This document shows positions 46,691 to 58,300 of a stretch of DNA of 64,000 nt, in pieces. The stretch covers positions 1 through 64,000 of the IMG/VR virus record IMGVR_UViG_3300003323_000328, one strand, 5' to 3'. A model generated the notes under the pieces. That model saw nothing but the letters and a program-made list of their open reading frames with translations. It searched no databases and was not told the origin of the DNA. A program made the translations under genes and the position numbers. This stretch comes from a virus. Position 1 is the stretch's first letter. Each line of letters starts with the position of its first letter.

Positions 46691-47481
46691 TCTATTCTTA
46701 TATATCTTCTGAAATTATTATAGCAGATTTTTTAAGTAAGACTAAACTGACTGATAGTACTTATGCAGATGATCTATTAGAATGGTTAAAAGAAGGTATA
46801 AATTTATTGAGATTACGTCACATGACTACTCCATCTCATTGTTATATACCTATTAGTTCTAATATAGGTAAACTTCCTTGTGGACTTATATATTTAGATG
46901 GAATTGTATATAATGGTAAAAGACTTAGAAAAGGTACAAGTGGTATAGATACAAGAGTAACTGATCTTCTTATAAAAGAACCTACTAAGGTCCAAACTTA
47001 TTTTGCTACTGATACTACTGATCCGGCTTATCAAAATATTCAGGATTATAAATTAGTTAGAGGAGATGATCTTAAACCTGTTACTGAAATTAATCAAACA
47101 GAATATTACATTACATTTCCTAATCATATTCAAACATCTTTTAAAGAAGGATGTGTTTTAGTTCTTTATAGAAGTTTGCCAGTAGATAAAGAAGGTTATC
47201 CTTTAATACCTGATGAAGGTAATATAAAACAAGCTCTTTTTTGGTGGTTAATGGCTCAAATAACTTTATCTGGTTATAGACATGCTGATCCTAAAATGGA
47301 TTATGATTATTGTGAAGCTAAATTCACTCATTATAGTATAGAGGGTAAAGGTAATATGAAGTATCTTTCTGTTGATCAAAGAGAGTCACTTCTTAGACTC
47401 ACTACTAATCTTATACCTCCTAGAGGTTACTATGAAAAATTCTTTATTAATGGAGAAGAACCAAAATATGTTAAATCATGA
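46687..47481 (+). CDS. Tail-tube/ring protein (Gp11-like, tail tubular protein A type)
   Basis: A 264-aa protein just upstream of the very long muzzle gene, in the place of crAss-like ring protein 1 or tail tubular protein A. It opens MIYSYISSEIIIADFLSKTK with a helical adaptor pattern (ADDLLEWLKEGINLLRLRHM), then beta regions (LPCGLIYLDGIVYNGKRLRK) and a helical segment (IKQALFWWLMAQITLSGYRH). It joins the portal-connector complex to the tail. Assignment rests on order and fold-like pattern. Confidence 0.65.
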   Translation: MIYSYISSEIIIADFLSKTKLTDSTYADDLLEWLKEGINLLRLRHMTTPSHCYIPISSNIGKLPCGLIYLDGIVYNGKRLRKGTSGIDTRVTDLLIKEPTKVQTYFATDTTDPAYQNIQDYKLVRGDDLKPVTEINQTEYYITFPNHIQTSFKEGCVLVLYRSLPVDKEGYPLIPDEGNIKQALFWWLMAQITLSGYRHADPKMDYDYCEAKFTHYSIEGKGNMKYLSVDQRESLLRLTTNLIPPRGYYEKFFINGEEPKYVKS

Positions 47482-50400
47482 TAAAGGGACTTACTCAACA
47501 ATTTAGTGGAGAAGGTACACCTAAAGGATATGCTTTCTATGGTAAAAATATTATTATCAATAGTAAACTTGATGAAATTGTAAATGAAAAGGGTTTTAAA
47601 TTAGTTCAAGCATTAGAAAATAATGCTATTACTAACATAGTTGGAATAATTTCATTTGGTTCTAAAATTATATTCTTTTATAAAGCTATTGTAAGTAGTG
47701 CTGAAACTTCTTGTATTGGAGTTTATGATGAAAATACTGATACATTTTCAGTTAAATTAGTAAGAACTGATCTAAATTTTAATATAGACTATCCTGTCAT
47801 TGGTAAGGCAAAGCTAAATTTAGCTGGTAATCTTATTGTAGCTTTTACAGATAATTTTAACCCTCCTAGATATATTAATTTAGATACAGCAAGCCCATCA
47901 GATTCTCTTAGTTTGTATGGTCTTTTTCCATTTTCTACTAACCCTGATATAAATCTAAGTCCAGTAGAAGGTAGTGGAGGTTTTCAAAGTGGTGCTTATT
48001 TAGTAGCTATTCAGTACATAGATCAAAATAAATCTGGTACTAGTTGGAGTCAATTAAGTAATCCTCTATATATAGTTCCTAATAATTTTGGTGATAGTTA
48101 TTTAATTGTACAAGGAGATGGAGGTGGTATCAATACCTCTAAAGGTATTAGAATTGATCTAACTAATTTAGACACTTCTTATAAGAAACTTAAAATAGGA
48201 CTTATATCTAAAATAAAAGATGTAGTTTCTTTTAGAGTTTTTAAAGAAATTAGCTATGCTAGTAGTACATTTAGTACTGTAATTACTGGAGGTGAATTAA
48301 CTACTACCCTTGATATAAGTGAGGTCCTAACAAAAAATCCTGTATTTGATCGAGTGTCTGAAATAGAGTCACTTAATGATCAATTATTTTTAGCGGATTT
48401 TAGGACCACTCCTATCACTGATCTTCAAAAAGTAGCTAATAGAATCAGTATTAAATGGAGAAGTGATAAAACTATTAGTGGAGCTTTTGGAGCAGATGAG
48501 GCTAAAGATGGTAATATAAAAACATATCTCCATGATGAAGTATATGCTTTTTATGTTCAATTCGAATTACCTAATGGAAGTTGGTCTAACTGGTTTCATG
48601 TTCCAGGTAGGGAAATGGAAATTCCTAAATTAGCTGAATCTGATATAGCTAATAGTATTAACCTTAATGGTGTTACTCCTAAAAAGTTTCAATTAGAAGA
48701 TACTGGGACAGTTATTTCTACAGATTCTATTTCTTATGGAGAGGGTTTAATGGGACTTTGGCAAAATGAAGACGAAGTTTATCCTGATAACTTTCCTGAT
48801 TTTGCTGGACAAAAAGTTAGACATCATAGATTTCCTAGCTTAGGATTTATGAAAAGTCTAGTTTATACTAATAATGATATTAATACACAATATATATCAA
48901 GTACTTGGGATATACTGACTGTTAAAACTCAATTAAGTTCGATACCTTCTGAACTTGTAGGAAGATTTACTGGATATAGACTTGGATATGCAAAAAGAGA
49001 TGAAAGTAATATTACTGTTTTAGGTTATGATGTTATACAAAATGCGGGCAATATTGCTCCAGTAGGTGGAGATTCTATTTCAGATACTTTTTTTGCTGGA
49101 CTTGGTGGTAATTGGAAATCAAGATTAAAAACTGGTCCTATAGATATGGTTGTTGGTAATCCTAGTAAAAGTATGCTTAGATTACATTCACCTGATCTTC
49201 TTTATTATAAATTTACTTTACAGAATTTATATCTTAATAATATTAAAAGATTTAAAACTGATACAGTTAATGATACAGTAACTAGCGGAGACATAGAATT
49301 TGGTGAACTTATATATACAAATGTAGATGATTTTGGTAATACTGCAGATAGTATACCAAAAACTAAATCTAGTCATATTACAAATTTCAGATTAAATGTT
49401 CTTAATATGACTATGCCAAGTAATCAGAAATACTTGGCATTAAGTAATGCTAAATATGTTCCACATGGAGTAGAAATATCCGACCCTAATGGTACTATAT
49501 TTAATGTATATTCTGAAGAAATTATTTCTGCTAAAGTAGAAGCTGATCTTCAATTTGATAATTCAGGAGTAGAGAGTGGTGATCCTTATTATTTTGTTAA
49601 TAAAGAAGATCATTTAGATGACAGTTCTCCTAATATATTTGAAGAAACTTATTTTTCTGCAATAAAAACTCTTAGAACTAATTTATTTGTGTCTTATACA
49701 GATCAAACTGTAGTGGGTATAAATAACATAGTAAGAAATTTTACTACTGAAACTCAACATAAAGGAGGAGACGGTTTTGTATGTCTTTACTCTTTTGTCA
49801 CTACTGGTTTTCCACATAAAACCATGTCTGATACTTCTTTTAATGCTGGTATACCACAATCAGGATGGAGAAATCTAAAAGTGTTTATGTGTGAAAGTCG
49901 TATTAATCTTAATCAACGTTATATACAACAAGATTCTGTTAATACCTATTTTTATCCATTTTTAGGTAGTAAGTACTTAAGTAATCAGGAAGATTATTGG
50001 TTATGGAAGATAGACATATTTAATAACGATTTAAATAAATGGCTTTATAATAAAGATAATAATACTATTAATGATTTTGAACAATTTGGCATTTTTGATG
50101 CCTCTGTTCAGGAAATTAATGATTTACCATTCGCAATAGCTAGATCACAGAAAGCTAGTAGAGATTCTGACATTGATGATGGATGGAGGATATTTAAATC
50201 TAATGATATTTTTTATACAGTTAGAGATAGAGGTTATATTATTAATCTAGTAGCATTTGGTACTGATTCTCTTTTAATACATCATGAGAGAGGTTTATTT
50301 AAAACTCGTGATAAAGCTGTACTTCAAACTGACATTACTTTAATATCATTAGGTAGTGGAGATTTATTTGAACTAGAACCACAAGAAGCTACCCCCACTG

Positions 50401-51290
50401 AATATGGTCATGGTGGAACACAGCATAGGTTTTCCTGTATGCTTACTGAAGCTGGTTACTTTTTTGTTGATGCTGAAACAGGAGAAATATTTTTATATAA
50501 AGGGGGAGAAAATTTTACATCTGTTTCTAAAGGTTTTAGAAATTTCTTTTATGAAGCACTTAAAAGAAAAATATACGCTGATAATCCTATAAATGGAGAA
50601 GGACTTACTGTAGGTTTTGATAAACAAAATCTTCGCATAGTGCTTTCTCTAAAAGCAGATGTGTCATTTACCATGTCGTTTGATCTCTTAAAAGAAGAAT
50701 GGGCGTCTTTCCATGATTATATTCCTGACCTATATGTAACTACTAGAAAAAATCTCTATTCTATAAAAAATAATAGTTTTTATACTCACAATAAAGGAGT
50801 AACTGGTAATTTTTATGGTACTATTTATCCTTCATTTGTTGATATAATATTTAATGATGAGCCTCTTCAAGAAAAGATCTTATCTTCTATAGAGTGGGTT
50901 ACTAAAGTGTTTAAAAACAATGTTAATGTTCCTGATGAGACTTTAACACATATAACTATCTGGAATGATTATTTTTGTACAGGTAAAATAGCAATTAATC
51001 CACTTACTAATATATCAGAATATGAAGCTAAAAATGCAAGACAATCAGACAGATCATGGAGATATGATGATATTAAAGGAGCCGTTATTGATCCTACCTT
51101 ACCTTTCATTGATGGGATTTTTAATGATTACCGTCCGATCCCTTCTAATATTGATGTAAACCTGCCCTGGTTCGAACAAGAAGAAATAAGAGGTAAATAC
51201 TTCATTATCCGGTTAGAGTATTCAAATTTCGAAGATAAATCGGTATCTTTAAGAGGATTCATAGCCAACTCAAAAAGGTCAGCACGATGA
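47478..51290 (+). CDS. Tail muzzle / tail tubular protein B-like protein
   Basis: A 1270-aa beta-rich protein, the longest tail gene here, in the position of the crAss-like muzzle (older name: tail tubular protein B, Gp12-like). It starts MIKGLTQQFSGEGTPKGYAF, followed by repeated beta-propeller-like strands (GIISFGSKIIFFYKAIVSSA; LLGIYD-type repeats) and C-terminal segments LLIHHERGLFKTRDK and LTEAGYFFVDAETGEIFLYK (about 930-1010). It should form the end of the short tail through which DNA and cargo pass. Overlaps both neighbours by 4 bp. Confidence 0.75.
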   Translation: MIKGLTQQFSGEGTPKGYAFYGKNIIINSKLDEIVNEKGFKLVQALENNAITNIVGIISFGSKIIFFYKAIVSSAETSCIGVYDENTDTFSVKLVRTDLNFNIDYPVIGKAKLNLAGNLIVAFTDNFNPPRYINLDTASPSDSLSLYGLFPFSTNPDINLSPVEGSGGFQSGAYLVAIQYIDQNKSGTSWSQLSNPLYIVPNNFGDSYLIVQGDGGGINTSKGIRIDLTNLDTSYKKLKIGLISKIKDVVSFRVFKEISYASSTFSTVITGGELTTTLDISEVLTKNPVFDRVSEIESLNDQLFLADFRTTPITDLQKVANRISIKWRSDKTISGAFGADEAKDGNIKTYLHDEVYAFYVQFELPNGSWSNWFHVPGREMEIPKLAESDIANSINLNGVTPKKFQLEDTGTVISTDSISYGEGLMGLWQNEDEVYPDNFPDFAGQKVRHHRFPSLGFMKSLVYTNNDINTQYISSTWDILTVKTQLSSIPSELVGRFTGYRLGYAKRDESNITVLGYDVIQNAGNIAPVGGDSISDTFFAGLGGNWKSRLKTGPIDMVVGNPSKSMLRLHSPDLLYYKFTLQNLYLNNIKRFKTDTVNDTVTSGDIEFGELIYTNVDDFGNTADSIPKTKSSHITNFRLNVLNMTMPSNQKYLALSNAKYVPHGVEISDPNGTIFNVYSEEIISAKVEADLQFDNSGVESGDPYYFVNKEDHLDDSSPNIFEETYFSAIKTLRTNLFVSYTDQTVVGINNIVRNFTTETQHKGGDGFVCLYSFVTTGFPHKTMSDTSFNAGIPQSGWRNLKVFMCESRINLNQRYIQQDSVNTYFYPFLGSKYLSNQEDYWLWKIDIFNNDLNKWLYNKDNNTINDFEQFGIFDASVQEINDLPFAIARSQKASRDSDIDDGWRIFKSNDIFYTVRDRGYIINLVAFGTDSLLIHHERGLFKTRDKAVLQTDITLISLGSGDLFELEPQEATPTEYGHGGTQHRFSCMLTEAGYFFVDAETGEIFLYKGGENFTSVSKGFRNFFYEALKRKIYADNPINGEGLTVGFDKQNLRIVLSLKADVSFTMSFDLLKEEWASFHDYIPDLYVTTRKNLYSIKNNSFYTHNKGVTGNFYGTIYPSFVDIIFNDEPLQEKILSSIEWVTKVFKNNVNVPDETLTHITIWNDYFCTGKIAINPLTNISEYEAKNARQSDRSWRYDDIKGAVIDPTLPFIDGIFNDYRPIPSNIDVNLPWFEQEEIRGKYFIIRLEYSNFEDKSVSLRGFIANSKRSAR

Positions 51291-52438
51291 AAAAATATAA
51301 GTTAAAAAGGAATTATCAAATGGGAGGATATGTAGCTGATCCTATGGGAGTTGGTAATAGTACTGATGAACGTAAGGCAGATCAAGCTACTAAAGCTGGT
51401 ATAGGAATAGTTACTGCTATTAATCCAATAGTTGGAGGTGGATTAGCTTTAGGATCAGCTATAGGCAGCACTACTATGGATGATAACGGTATTTATAAAA
51501 GTAAATCAGGAGAAATAATAGATAATAATATAAATCCTGTTACTGGAGTAAGAAATGTTTTGGATCTTGCTAAACATCCAGATGGAAGTTCTTTATTAAA
51601 TTTGGCTTCCGGTGGTATGTTTGGAAGTAATAGAAGACAAAGAGAAAAAGAAGCTGCTCTAGAAAAACAAAGACAAGATAATTTAAATAAGTTTAATTCT
51701 TTTATTACTGACAGAAGTAATTCTATTCTAGCTGATTATGATGTTTATGGTAATAAAGAAGAAGCTAGTTTATATCAAATGGGTGGTAAATTAAAACCAC
51801 TTAACTCAGATACAGTAGAAGTAAAAGGTCCTAGTCATGCAGAAGGAGGAGTTAAGATAGGAGGAGGAACTGAGTTAGAAGGAAATGAAACTGTAGCTGA
51901 TGATTTTGTTTTCTCTGATTATTTAGGTTTTGCAGATAAACATAAAAAATTAGCAAAACAGATAGGAGTAGTAGAGAAAAAACCGCTTAACAATGAAAGA
52001 AGAGTTACATTAGAAATTCTTCGCAAAAAAGAACAAGCTCTAAAAGAACAGCAGGAACAAACAAAACAGTCTTTAGGTATACCTTCTTCAGATACATATC
52101 AAATGGGCGGTAGATTAATGGATCTTACTACTGGAGAAGCTTATACTGAACCAGAAGGAACACCTCCTTATACTGTAGCAGGTGGATTTACGAAAGTTGA
52201 AAGAGACTTTAGTAAAGAACCTTTTACTTTAGATGAATGGAGGTATAAAAGTGATGCTATAGATAGAGATTATAATAAATATCCTATAACAGCAGACGAA
52301 ATAAAAGGGTGGACACAATCTCTTAAAGATAGAGATTTAGCTTATCAAAGAGAAGCTGTTAGACAATACGGCACTAAATTAGATTTGAGTAAACATTGGG
52401 CTAATTTTAAAAGTAATGGCAGCAGGAAAACTAAATAA
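51287..52438 (+). CDS. Putative internal virion (cargo) protein with Y-x-M-G-G motifs, 383 aa
   Basis: YQMGG occurs three times (about 10-14, 161-165 and 270-274). A Gly/Ala hydrophobic segment (AGIGIVTAINPIVGGGLALG, about 36-55) could cross or bind a membrane. EVKGPSHAEGGVKIGGGTEL (about 178-197) matches the 'H-x-x-G-G-V...ELEG-x-E' section often seen in Bacteroidota phage internal proteins. It lies just after the muzzle, where crAss-like phages keep ejected cargo proteins. Function inferred from context and composition. Confidence 0.6.
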   Translation: MKKYKLKRNYQMGGYVADPMGVGNSTDERKADQATKAGIGIVTAINPIVGGGLALGSAIGSTTMDDNGIYKSKSGEIIDNNINPVTGVRNVLDLAKHPDGSSLLNLASGGMFGSNRRQREKEAALEKQRQDNLNKFNSFITDRSNSILADYDVYGNKEEASLYQMGGKLKPLNSDTVEVKGPSHAEGGVKIGGGTELEGNETVADDFVFSDYLGFADKHKKLAKQIGVVEKKPLNNERRVTLEILRKKEQALKEQQEQTKQSLGIPSSDTYQMGGRLMDLTTGEAYTEPEGTPPYTVAGGFTKVERDFSKEPFTLDEWRYKSDAIDRDYNKYPITADEIKGWTQSLKDRDLAYQREAVRQYGTKLDLSKHWANFKSNGSRKTK

Positions 52439-53300
52439 ATACTACAAAAAATATCAATTTGGTGGTATTAATCAGAATATTGCTAATATAGATTGGCAAT
52501 CAGTAATGGATGATCAAAATCAGCCTAAAACTAATGGAGTTAATTGGAGTAATCTTGCTGGAACTGGTGTATCTCTACTTAGTAATTTAAGTAACATCAA
52601 TAGAACTTTACCTACTCCTCAAGCACCAACTTTAGAAGACACTATTAATCCATCTTTAGTTAATTTTAATGCTGATAAACTTGGATTAGAGAAAGCATTA
52701 AGAGGAGTTAATTCTGGTATAGATAGAGTATCTTCTAATTCTGGTAGAGCTAATGCACAAAAGGTAGCTAATTTTTCTAACTATCTGGAGGAACGTGGTA
52801 AATTAGCTCAGGCTGAAAATAATCTTAATGCTAGTATTATTAATAATACTAATCAATTTAATACTGGTGTTAAAGCAAGAAATGTTGAAAGACAAAATTC
52901 TTTTAAAGATGCTTTACTAGCTAGAAGTTTAAGACAAAATCAACTTGCGGCTGAGAATGTTTCTGATATAGGTAATAAAATACAAGCAAGTAGAAGAGAT
53001 AATGCTTTAATGAATTTAGAAGAACAAAAACTTAGTATACTTCCCAGAGTTTATAAGGATAGTGGAGTTCTTAATAGAAATCTATCTGATTTATATGACC
53101 AACAATTAAATAATTACGAAATGGGGGGTAAGATATATATAAAACCCGAAAATAGAGGAACATTTACAGAAGCTGCTACTGAACATGGTATGGGAGTACA
53201 AGGATTTGCTTCTAAAGTTTTAGCAAATAAAGGAAAGTATTCTCCTTCTATGGTTAAAAAAGCAGTATTTGCTAAAAATGCGTCTAAATGGAATCGTTAA
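52416..53300 (+). CDS. Putative internal virion protein, 294 aa
   Basis: MAAGKLNKYYKKYQFGGINQ: begins with the same Tyr-x-x-Gly-Gly motif (YQFGG) and carries YEMGG near residue 233. The middle is Asn/Gln-rich and helical (NNTNQFNTGVKARNVERQNS). The end, from KIYIKPENRGTFTEAATEHG to VFAKNASKW, is a domain widespread at the C-terminus of Bacteroidota phage virion proteins. It overlaps the previous gene by 23 bp. It probably travels in the capsid or tail with the cargo proteins. Confidence 0.6.
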   Translation: MAAGKLNKYYKKYQFGGINQNIANIDWQSVMDDQNQPKTNGVNWSNLAGTGVSLLSNLSNINRTLPTPQAPTLEDTINPSLVNFNADKLGLEKALRGVNSGIDRVSSNSGRANAQKVANFSNYLEERGKLAQAENNLNASIINNTNQFNTGVKARNVERQNSFKDALLARSLRQNQLAAENVSDIGNKIQASRRDNALMNLEEQKLSILPRVYKDSGVLNRNLSDLYDQQLNNYEMGGKIYIKPENRGTFTEAATEHGMGVQGFASKVLANKGKYSPSMVKKAVFAKNASKWNR

Positions 53301-53303
53301 TTT

Positions 53304-55316
53304 ATGGCTACTAGTTCTTTATATGATTTAGTAAGTGGTTCTAATTCTGAATATGTTCCACAATTTATTGGTTCAAATTATAATGAACTTAATGATGCGG
53401 CAGCTAAATTAGATCAAAGGTATAGAGAAAATAAAGACTATACTGATAAAATAGCTATTATGCTTGCTCAAGAAAAATATCTTGATGGGGATAAAGCTAT
53501 TAAAGATAATCTGGCAAAATCTATTTACGGTTCTGTTAATAAGATAGCAGAATCTGATAAAAGTTTTGAAAATTCATCTGCTGCTGTTAGTCAATTAGCT
53601 AGAGACTTTTTTACTAATGAACATAGAATAGCTGCACTGGATAACTACAAGAAAGTACAAGAAGCTAAAGAACTTAGAAATAAATTAGGAGCTAATGCTC
53701 TTAATTTTGGTGATAACCCAGATACATTTTCTACTTTAGATCAACAAGGTAATATTCGTAATTTCAATAATGCTATAGAACAAAGGGGAGATTATTCTGG
53801 TAGAATGCAACAACTTTTAGGAAAGGTTGCAGATGATGGTTATACTACTAGTCCAACTGGACAAAAAATCGAATTTGATAACTATGAACGTTATTTAATT
53901 AAATCTGGACAAGTAAATAAAATTAGTAAAGATAAACTTAATGCTTTAGTAGAAGGTTTACTTCCTTCTTATAAAAGTTCTGCTGAAGGAACTCAAGATT
54001 TACGTAGACTTCAACAACTAGAAGGATTAAAGAATACTCCAGTTACTATACCCATTTATGATAATAAAGGTAAAGTAATAGGACAAAGACAAACTACTCC
54101 TATTGATGAAGATATAAGACAAAGATTTAGAGCTATTGCAGCTCCTCAACAATTTACAAATAGTAATACTCGTTGGGATGATTTTGGTCTTCCAGTAGGA
54201 ACAAAAGGTAAAAATCCTTTAGAAGATGGAGAAGGAGTATATACTCCCACAGCACCTAGTGCTGTAACTGATAATACAACTTTAAATGCTATTCCAGATG
54301 CTGAATCTTTGTATGATCCAGCTATAAGCACTAAGAATGAAGATGGAACTTATACACAATGGATAGATAAAACTACTGGACAACCAGTACAAAAAGCTTT
54401 ATTACCCAAACCTCAGGGACAAAAAGGAGAGCCAAATGTTTTCTACGAAAGTGAAATAAATCGTTATAAACCAGTTAAAATTTCTCCTGAACAAATAGAA
54501 ACTGAACTTCAAAGTCAGTATAATAAAACTAATAGTGCTATTCCAGGTCAATATAAAAACTTCCAAGATTTTAAAGATTCTTATAAAGCTGCTGTAACGA
54601 ATCAAAAGAAAATTACTCCTTCTGGAAATGTTATCGCACCTAATCAAGCAGATCAATATGACGATATGCTTAATAGATCAATAGGTAGTTCTCCTCTTTA
54701 CTTTAAGGAAGGTTCTGAGCCAGTACAAGGATTAGATGCGTTAGCTGCTAAAATAGGTACTAGTCCTAGTAATATTAAAGTAAAAGCTACTAAAGTTTTA
54801 TATGATAGTCCTAGAGCTGATCTTCCGGGAGGTTATGTAGAAGCCAAGATTGAAGTAAGTGATTCTAAAGTTAAAGAACATCCTACTACTGTATTTGTTC
54901 CACTTTCAGATCAATTTGTTGCTTTAGCTAAACCTATTGACGATCTATATAAAAATAGTTTTTATCAAGGCAAAGATACATTTACTCCTGATAACCCTTA
55001 TGTACCTGAAGTTAATGGTAGACCAATGAAGGATAGTAATGGTTCTATTCTCTCTTTTTATACTGTAACTTCTCCTATTCCTAAAAGCCAGCAAAAAGCT
55101 GGTCAACCGGGATTTAGAACTATAGTTTATACGAGTAAAATAGTTCCTAATGGTTCTGGAGGTTATGATGTAATTCCAGGTGAACAGCCACCTATGCCTA
55201 TAGGACAGTGGAAACAAGAAATGACTAAAATTTTAGAACCTAGCTTTAAAGCTGTACTTAATTCTGGTCAGACATTTAACAGTAAAGATTATAAAGAACA
55301 AGGACTTGAATACTAA
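53304..55316 (+). CDS. Putative internal virion (cargo) protein, 670 aa
   Basis: A soluble protein with a helical, charged first half (NELNDAAAKLDQRYRENKDY; SAAVSQLARDFFTNEHRIAA) and a Pro/Thr-rich second half (PVTIPIYDNKGKVIGQRQTT; AVTDNTTLNAIPDAESLYDP), with beta strands at the end (VSDSKVKEHPTTVFVPLSDQ). No enzyme motif is seen. It stands between two other cargo-like genes and overlaps the next ATG by a single base. Probably packaged inside the virion. Confidence 0.55.
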   Translation: MATSSLYDLVSGSNSEYVPQFIGSNYNELNDAAAKLDQRYRENKDYTDKIAIMLAQEKYLDGDKAIKDNLAKSIYGSVNKIAESDKSFENSSAAVSQLARDFFTNEHRIAALDNYKKVQEAKELRNKLGANALNFGDNPDTFSTLDQQGNIRNFNNAIEQRGDYSGRMQQLLGKVADDGYTTSPTGQKIEFDNYERYLIKSGQVNKISKDKLNALVEGLLPSYKSSAEGTQDLRRLQQLEGLKNTPVTIPIYDNKGKVIGQRQTTPIDEDIRQRFRAIAAPQQFTNSNTRWDDFGLPVGTKGKNPLEDGEGVYTPTAPSAVTDNTTLNAIPDAESLYDPAISTKNEDGTYTQWIDKTTGQPVQKALLPKPQGQKGEPNVFYESEINRYKPVKISPEQIETELQSQYNKTNSAIPGQYKNFQDFKDSYKAAVTNQKKITPSGNVIAPNQADQYDDMLNRSIGSSPLYFKEGSEPVQGLDALAAKIGTSPSNIKVKATKVLYDSPRADLPGGYVEAKIEVSDSKVKEHPTTVFVPLSDQFVALAKPIDDLYKNSFYQGKDTFTPDNPYVPEVNGRPMKDSNGSILSFYTVTSPIPKSQQKAGQPGFRTIVYTSKIVPNGSGGYDVIPGEQPPMPIGQWKQEMTKILEPSFKAVLNSGQTFNSKDYKEQGLEY

Positions 55317-58300
55317 TGGGAAAACAAACTAAAAAAGATTCTTCACTGTTTTCTGATTATTCATTTGATGACCCTGTAGTAAAACCTACAGGGTTTTCTG
55401 ATTTTGTACAGGAACCATTAACTAAAGAAGAAGGTAGAAGTTTATTCAGACAAGCTGGATTTCAAGGAGATAGTCAATATGATAAAGGCTTAGTTTTTGG
55501 AAGTAATCAACAAAAACAAAGAGCACTTAATCAACCATGGTATGATCAATTAGGTAATCAAGCCACTAAAATTGTTCCCGGTATTGCTTTAGGATTAATA
55601 GAAAATGCTGGATATATAGGAGAATTATTTGATGATACGAATGATTATAGAAATGCTTTTACAGATTTTGCTACTAGAAATAGACAAAATATGGAAGAAG
55701 CACTTCCTACTTATAGAGAAAATCCAAATCAGGTTTTCGATTTAAAAGACCCTGCATGGTGGATGCAACATGGGGAAGGTTTAGTAGAATCCATAGGAGA
55801 ATTTTTTGTAACTGGTGCTGGAATTGGAGGAGCTTTAGGTAAATCTGCTAAAGGTCTTACTTCTGTACTTAAAGCTGGTAGATATGGAGAAGCTTTAGGT
55901 CAGGGTATTGCTCAGTTAGGTACAGCTTCTGCATTAGCATATACTGAAGGTGCCATGTCAGGTGCTCAAGTTTATCAAGATGTTTTAAGTCAAACAGGAG
56001 ATAAAAAGAAAGCTGCTGATGCAGCTAGTACAACTGTTCAACTTAATACTATTATCAATACTGGATTAAATTTAACATCTGTTGTACCATTTTTTAAAAC
56101 TGTTGATAATTTAGCTAGTACTAGTAAACTAGGTTTATCAAGAAAGGCTGGTGAAAAATTAGATGATTGGTTAGGAAGATTAAATGGTATAGAAGCTAAT
56201 GGTGTACCTGAAGCTTCTTTTAGAAAGTCTCTTATAGCAGAAGCTGGACAAGAAGCATTAGAGGAAGATGTAAACTTATTTGCAGAATCTGAAGGTAGGA
56301 TAAAAGGAGGTATTGAAAAAGCAACTTCAGTTGATCCTTTTACACGATTTTTAAATAAGTCCTTTACAGAAGAAGGTGCTTTAAATGCAATTTTAGGTGC
56401 AGTAGGTGGTGTTGGACAAACTTTAGGTTCAGAATTAATTCCATATAGAGATTATACAGACGCTAACGGAAAAGAAACAAAAGTAAATAATAAGACTCTT
56501 GCAACTCTTTTAGATAATAAACAAGCTAGAGATTATATAACTACTTTAAAAGAAGATATAGGTTATGTTACAACTAAACAAAAAGAACTTAATACAGCTC
56601 TAGAAGCTAATAATAAAGAAGGAGTAGAAAAGGCTAGAGAAGATCTTTTTAATATAGCTGCTTTAAAATCTATAAGAGAAGGTATAGGTGAAGAATTTGG
56701 AGAAGATTTAAAACAAATAGCTAATACTGATAATTCTCAAATTGGAGAAGATGGCAATACAGATGCCATGAGGAAAGGATATGCCGACTCGCCAACTGAC
56801 AATGCTTATAGGGAAAGAGCTGTTAAGAAAATAGCTGATTTACATACTCTTGGAAATGAGTATCAAAATATTAGACGTATTTTTCCTGATAAGTTTGTAG
56901 CTGATGAAGTTTTTAGACAAAGAATGAATGTTTATTCTAATCAGGAATTAGTTGATAATCTTGATAAACAAACGGCTATTCTTACCTCTGAAATACTTAA
57001 AACTGCACCTAATCCTGAAATTAGCACTGTAATAGAAAACTATGCTAATGTAAATGCTTTAAATCAAGTTATTAGTAGTCTAAAAGAAAATAATTCTAAT
57101 CCTACCATTATTAAAGGATTAGAAAATTCTTTGAGTATAGAACAAAAACTACTTGATGATTCTCTACAAGCCGATCCTAGTCTTAAAGAAACTCTTGATA
57201 AAAATAAAGGAATAGCTAATCAACTAGTGCTTTCAAGAGCACCTCTTGTTCTTTATAGAGAAGAACTTAATGCTTTAAAAGCAGATTATAGTAAACTTCT
57301 CAATAATACTAAAGAAACTAGTGATAGATTACTTAAGAAAAGAGATGAAATAGTAGATACTATTAAGGCTAATGAAGAACAGAAGACTATCAATCAAGAA
57401 AAACTTCAAGAAACTAAAGACCTTAATACAACTAAACAAGAAAAAGTAACTAAGTTTAGAGAGCCAGCAGGCGAAGGAGTATCTATTATATCCTCTCCTG
57501 AAGGAGGTTTTGATGTCGTAGATGATGAAGCTCAAGCAGCTTTATCTAATCATCCAACAGTTGAAGAAGCTAGAGTTGCTGCTAAACAGTTAAGTCAACC
57601 TAAAGTTAAAGAAACAATAACTCCAATCAAAGAAGTTCCTCCTGAACCTACTATAATACAAACTAAGCCAGAACCAGATTTCAGTAATCATGGAACAACT
57701 GGAAAAGAATATAAAGAATTAACTACGACTACAGAAGAAAGTATTGAGGTAATTCCAGATAATAATACTAATAGATCATTCAAAATAGCTTATAGAGCTA
57801 AAGAGAATGATAACTCTCCTATAAATCCTACTTATTTAGAGTTACATTCTCCTTCTATAAATACTGGTACACCTTTAGTGTTACAAGTGGCTAAAGAAAC
57901 TTCTTTTTACAAAGAAGATTTATCAAATGATAAACTTCCTATTGGTATTTATATTAAAGGAGAACTAAAAGGTTATGTATCTCTTCCTAAAGAAGGAGAT
58001 AAAAATCTTAAGTTAATTAGAGAATACATTATTAAAAATGGTCCAGTTAATACAACTATTTCTGATAAGGATATGGGGGTGTTAAATAAATCTCAAAATA
58101 AACTTACTACTACACAAGCTATGCCAGTAGTTAAAGATATTGTAGTGGGAAGAGATAATAAATTTCTTAAGGGTCCTGCTAATGAATATGCTAGTGATTT
58201 ATTAGTTAATAAAACCAATACTATACAAAATGGTATTACGTATGCTGTTGTAACTTCTCCTAATGGAAAAGATATGGCAATACCATTAGATACTAAGAAA

